Below are positions 20,522-24,329 of a stretch of 24,329 nucleotides of DNA, piece by piece. The number at the start of each line of letters is the position of its first letter. The stretch's first letter is position 1. Source of the DNA: Pelargonium cotyledonis (Eukaryota > Streptophyta > Magnoliopsida > Geraniales > Geraniaceae); the NCBI GenBank assembly GCA_036897625.1, contig JAYMTA010000774.1, forward strand, positions 1 to 24,329, written 5' to 3'. A program made the position numbers and the translations under genes. The notes under the pieces are model-generated. The model saw only the letters and a list, made by a program, of their open reading frames with translations. It had not been told where the DNA came from and searched no databases.

Positions 20522-20649
20522 GATCAGGCTAGTCCAGAAAAAGAGGTTGGGTGTTGAGTGCGGCAGAGATGGGAGTGCTGGTCTTGAACTGTAAGGGCCT
20601 CGACAATCCAAGGACCCGTCAAATTTGATCAGGCTAGTCCAGAAAAAGA
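20522..20649. repeat. 23-bp direct repeat at LINE 5' end
   Basis: The same 23 bases (beginning gatcaggctagtccag) occur at 20522-20544 and 20627-20649. The second copy sits in endonuclease coding sequence (LIRLVQKKK), the first just upstream of the ORF2 start codon. Confidence 0.9.
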
Positions 20650-21290
20650 AGCAATTCTTGGTGGAAATAAAGAAGTGTAGGGAAGAGTTAGAGCAGATCC
20701 GGTAGAGTTTGTGCATGAAGACGTGTTTCGCCTGTGATGCACTGGGTCGGAGTGGGGGCTTGGCTGTGTTTTGGAGAAAAGATACCCACACTTCTGGGGT
20801 GGTCGAGTGATTTCATTGATGTGGTTGTGGAGCTTAGGGAGTGGAGGTAGTGGCACTTCACCGACTTCTACAGGATACCTGGTCTGGGGAGAAAGTCGAT
20901 TTCTTGGGATAGGCTGCGTGATCTAGCTCAGGTTAGCACATTAGCGTGGTTCCGTGCTGGAGACTTCAACGACCTACTGTCTCCTAGAGAGAAGCAAGGT
21001 GTAGGAACTATTCGGTGAGGCTAGCACACGGGTTTGCGAGGGCAGTGGAGGATGCGGGGCTAACGAATATTAGATTTGTGGGTTATGAGTTTACCTGGAA
21101 GAGCGGGGTACAAGAGGAAGATCAGATGGAGGAGCGGTTAGACAGGACTTTTAGGAATCGGGAGTGGGTGCCCTTGTTTGGTGCCTGGAGAGCCTACCAT
21201 CTCCCGTTTTACATGTCTGATCATTACCCACTGTTGGTGGGATTGGGGCAGGTAGAGCGCGGGTCCGTCTGAGGTTTAAGTTTGAGAACG
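20569..21290 (+). other. APE-type endonuclease domain remnant of LINE ORF2
   Basis: Three frames must be combined to follow the domain. The longest clean piece (21015-21272) reads through 'EFTWKSG', 'EERLDRTF' and 'SDHYPLLV', which are typical of the C-terminal half of LINE endonucleases. The catalytic His and the Asp/Asn of GDFN are still present. Confidence 0.85.
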
Positions 21291-21759
21291 TATAAAGTGT
21301 CGAGGAGGAGTGTGAAAGGGTCATCTGTGGGGCATGGAGGGGGGCCACGGTGTCGGACCGTCTCTAAAGTTGTAGCGATGCAGTGCAACGGTGGGGGGGG
21401 AGACCGAAGGCTCAGTCTTTGAAGTAGAGTGTGGTTCATCTGGGGCGATTCATTGAGCAGTTGAGCGGGCGACCAGATGCCCATGGTCGTAGGAGAGTGG
21501 AAGATGTGAGTTTGGAGTATTTGGAGCTCACTTAGAAGCAAGAGGTGTTTTGGAGGCAGAGGGCTAAGTGTCATTCACTTTAGGAAGGGGATAGGAACAT
21601 GAAATTCTTCCATAGAAGACTTCTACTCGGAGGAAGAATAATGCAATTACTAGACTTAAGGATGAGAATGGAGTTCGGGTGAAGGATCCGAGAGGTGTTC
21701 GAGAGATGGTGGCTAGTTTCTTTGCTGACTAGTTTAGGTCCAGGGGCATTTCAGGGGCA

Positions 21760-22650
21760 AATGTAGTGTTGGGGGAGGTAGAACCGAAAGTGTCGGAGGC
21801 ACACAACATAGCGTTGATAGCTTTTACAACTTGCGAGATTAAGAGGGCTCTTGATTCTATGCACCAAATAAGGCCCCGGCCCGGACGGCTTCAACCTATG
21901 GTTTTATTAAAAGTTTTGGCATGTGGTGGGAGGGGATGTGACTCAGGCGTGCTTGGAGATTCTGAGGGGAAGGTCAGTCCCAAAGCAGTTGAATGAGATA
22001 ATTTTGGTTATGATCATAAAGAAGGCTCAGCCGGACTCTGTTAGGGACCTTCATCCTATTACCTTATGCAATGTGATGTATAAATTGATATCCAAGGTGA
22101 TAGTAAACAGGTTGAAGCCGATCTTGATGCAGGTTATCTCAGACAACTAATTCTTTTTTTTTCTGGGTCGTTTGCTTACGGACAACATTTGTGTTGTGAA
22201 TGAGATCTTCCATTACATTCAGAAATAGAAAGTAGATAGTTGGGGTGCTTTGAAACTTGACATGGCCAAGGCTTATGACAACGCGGAGTGAGCAGTCTTG
22301 GAGAATATGATGCTTTGTTTGGGTTTTGAGGCAGGCTAGGTCAGTTTGGTGATGAGTTGTGCGGTTCAATTCCAGGTAGAGATGGGTTGTGGTCTTTTTA
22401 AGAGTTTCTCGGCATCGAGGGGGTTATACAAGGGGATCCTATCTCACCGTACTTGTTCCTCATAGTTAAGGAAGGGCTCTCGGTGATGATGAGGAAACAG
22501 GAGGAGATGGGAGAAATCACAAGATGTTAGGTGTCACGGTTTGGGCCTTCGGTTTCCCATCTATTTTTTGCTGACAATGCCCTCGAGTTCTTTAGGTTTG
22601 TAGACAGGACGCGGAGACCATCAAATGGATCCTCCATTGCTATGAGGCAT
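21760..22650 (+). other. Reverse transcriptase domain remnant of LINE ORF2
   Basis: Fragments covering the finger and palm motifs are recognisable. The first catalytic Asp motif (LDMAKAYD) is kept, but the YxDD-equivalent reads F-A-D-N, losing the last catalytic Asp. There are also in-frame stops after 'HYIQK', 'NAE' and 'FEAG'. Confidence 0.85.
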
Positions 22651-23519
22651 GCTCAAGCCAAAATGTAAATTACCATAAGTCTTCTCTTCTCTTCTCTTAA
22701 ATCCTAATGTGGATAGTCAAATTGCTGAGCAGGTAGTCGGTTGCTTGTGTGTGACAAGGGTTCCCTTGTTCGACAAATACTTGGGTGTGCCAAGCTGTGG
22801 AGGGGGGAGTCAGAGTGGAACTTTTAGACTACATTGTGCAACGATTTGTGGCTCGTATTTCTTCTTGGTCTATGCATGCCCTTTCGAAAACTGGAAATGA
22901 GGTACTGTTTAAGGTTGTGGCTCTAGGCTATGTCTTCGTATTGCAAGCGTATCGAGATGGAAGTTAGCAGATTTTAGTAGAACTTGGGTAAAGGGGGTGT
23001 CCGATGTTTGCATTGGAAGTCCTGGGAAGTTTGTGCAGGAGTAAACAAGGGGGAATCCTGGGGTTTCGGCATATTAAGGCTTTTAATATGGTCTTGTTGG
23101 GTAAGGAATTGTAGAGATTAGAGCAGAATTCAGGTTCTCTCTTCAGCTGCATGTTTAGGGCCAAATACTCACTGACGAGGTCCTTCTTTGTGGATGGGAT
23201 CGGGTCAGACCCGAGCTACGTTTGGCGGTGCATACACACGACTCAACGATATATCCTCCTAGAGAGTTCGAAGAGGGTAAGTTGTTGGAGATGGGGCGAT
23301 GAGAATGGAATGAAATCTTTGTGTGGAAAATTTTTGATAATGCCTATTGTGAGGGAATTTTGCACATCCCATTATGCAGGACTATTAATGTGGATTCTTG
23401 GTACTGGGCTCATGATAAAAAAGGCTTTATTAAGTGAAAAGTGGGTATCGGGTTATTCTGGAGAGATTAAGTTTGGTACTAGATGAGGATGCTGACTGGG
23501 ATTTGCTTTAGAGAGCATC

Positions 23520-23700
23520 CAATCAGGGGAAAGTGAAGCATTGTGTGTGGAGGGTGTTTTTCAGGTGTTTATCGGTTCAGGATAGACTAGTCCGACGCAG
23601 GGTGGGGGTGCTGGTTTTGTGCCCTAGATGCCAAAGTGCTCTGAAGACTATTGAGCATGCTCTCCTTCATTGTTTGTTTGTTTAGAAAGTGTGGGACAAT
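23520..23700 (+). other. zf-RVT zinc-binding region of LINE ORF2
   Basis: The frame reads 'VWRVFFRCLSVQDRLVRRRV', then C-P-R-C, then 'EHALLHC', followed by a stop at 23683 and 'KVWDNLG'. The C-x2-C and H-x3-H-C arrangement matches the zf-RVT region found after the RT in plant LINEs. Confidence 0.82.
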
Positions 23701-23984
23701 CTTGGGATGTAGGCCATGGATTTATTAGTGACGTTGGTTAGGGATTGGTTGCGGCTTGTTGGAGATAGGAAGGACCAAGTGTTAGACAAGGCTTTGTATG
23801 TTGTCTAGATTATATGGAAGGTGAGGAATGATGAGGTTTGGAGGGAGAAATGAAGATCCAAAGAGGACATGTTCCGTATGGCTATTACGATGTGGCGGGC
23901 TTGGAAGGATGCCCAAGATTATGGGCCTCGGGAATGGGGGATCAAAACTAGGAGTAAAAAGTGGAGCCAACGTTTGGATGCATG

Positions 23985-24329
23985 GGTGAAGGTCAACACG
24001 GATGGTGCGGTGTTTTCAACACAAGGTTGCTCAGGTTAAGGCTGGATCGCGAGAGTGAGCACCAAAATGTCGGTGGGGGGCGGGCAGGCTGGCTGGCGGG
24101 GATGTCTTGATCTGGGGGTGGTGAAGGCTCATATAGTCATGGCGACATTGGAATGGGCGTGGGCGAAAGGATGGCGTTATGTTACAATCGAGACTGATGC
24201 TAAATTTGTGGTCGAGACTATTCAGGCTAGGGGGAATGTAAACTCAACTGGGTTAGGTTGTATTTATTTGGATATTGGTTTCATAGCTAGCAAGTTTGTT
24301 GGGGTGCATTTCTCATTTGGTTGTAGGGA
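23985..24329 (+). other. RNase H domain remnant, cut by window edge
   Basis: 'WVKVNTDGAVF' carries the first catalytic Asp, 'TLEWAWAKGW' the Glu-containing helix, and 'TIETDA' the second Asp. A stop (TAA at 24037) interrupts it. The segment ends mid-domain at the window border. Confidence 0.8.

Larger units (their letters stand above)
20500..24329 (+). mobile_element. Non-LTR retrotransposon (LINE/L1-type), ORF2 part, truncated by window end
   Basis: An abrupt shift from AT-rich to GC-richer DNA near 20520 starts a LINE copy running on the plus strand. In order it contains an APE-type endonuclease, reverse transcriptase, zf-RVT and the beginning of an RNase H domain. The RNase H is incomplete at 24329, so the 3' end lies beyond the window. 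No ORF1 is visible upstream, so the copy is probably 5'-truncated near the ORF1/ORF2 junction. It differs from the left-flank LINE in content (ORF2 here, ORF1 there), and its own target-site duplication cannot be checked. Confidence 0.9.
20569..24329 (+). pseudogene. LINE ORF2 polyprotein pseudogene (APE endonuclease-RT-zf-RVT-RNase H)
   Basis: In a live element this protein nicks target DNA and reverse transcribes the LINE RNA. The ATG at 20569 opens 'MGVLVLNCKGLDNPRTR', the usual plant ORF2 start, but a stop follows at 20626 and the frame shifts to 'NLIRLVQKKK'. Endonuclease marks: 'GRSGGLAVFWR' (about 20742-20775), GDFN (20959-20970) and SDH with the catalytic His (21216-21224). RT marks: 'PDGFNLWF' after a shift (about 21880), 'LHPITLCNVMYKLISKVIVNRLKP' (about 22050-22120), 'KLDMAKAYD' (about 22253-22279), 'QGDPISPYLF' (about 22430-22460), and FADN where FADD is expected (22567-22578). 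zf-RVT: C-P-R-C and H...H-C (23620-23673). RNase H: 'VNTDGA' (Asp at 24001) and 'IETDA' (Asp at 24196). Many in-frame stops (for example 20626, 20703, 23683, 24037) and frameshifts make it dead. Confidence 0.9.

Noticed and set aside
1269-24329. Idea that the left ORF1 and right ORF2 are halves of one LINE split or inverted by RAD50
   Set aside because: The left copy has its own 20-bp target-site duplication and 3' tail, so it is a complete independent insertion.
1-24329. tRNA, rRNA, snoRNA, CRISPR or prokaryote-type systems
   Set aside because: I saw no cloverleaf, box C/D or H/ACA arrangement, or spaced direct repeats. The content is a plant nuclear gene and transposons.

Overview
The window is nuclear DNA of a flowering plant, most likely a eudicot. 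It has one large, intron-rich host gene embedded in AT-rich sequence that carries several plant transposable-element remnants. The evidence for a plant is the host protein, which follows Arabidopsis RAD50 closely and comes to the same length as I remember it (1316 residues). The LINEs are also of plant type, with a plant-style ORF1 and an ORF2 that has a C-terminal RNase H domain. I cannot name the species.

Layout: 1-1248 is AT-rich sequence with no supportable gene. 1249-2980 is a minus-strand LINE copy that carries a decayed ORF1 but no ORF2, has a poly(A)-like 3' end, and is bracketed by an exact 20-bp target-site duplication. 2981-3450 is the RAD50 upstream region. 3451-18922 is RAD50 on the plus strand, 27 coding exons joined by 26 GT-AG introns into one uninterrupted reading frame. 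Introns 2 and 5 are swollen by repeats: an LTR-like block and a 1.25-kb terminal-inverted-repeat element with GC-richer cargo. 18923-20500 is the 3' flank, including a 140-bp tandem duplication and debris of 'TTTGGTCC'-type repeats. 20500-24329 is a plus-strand LINE ORF2 pseudogene (APE endonuclease, reverse transcriptase, zf-RVT, RNase H) that runs off the window edge.

Function: RAD50 is the SMC-like ATPase of the MRE11-RAD50-NBS1 complex, which detects and tethers DNA double-strand breaks. Every motif needed is present: Walker A, Q-loop, zinc hook CPCC, ABC signature, Walker B, D-loop and H-loop. The rest is retroelement and DNA-transposon debris around and inside this gene. I found no RNA gene, no CRISPR array and no convincing new multi-gene system. 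The most informative non-routine observations are the ORF1-only LINE with intact insertion hallmarks just upstream of RAD50, and the inverted-repeat element with possible captured sequence in RAD50 intron 5.
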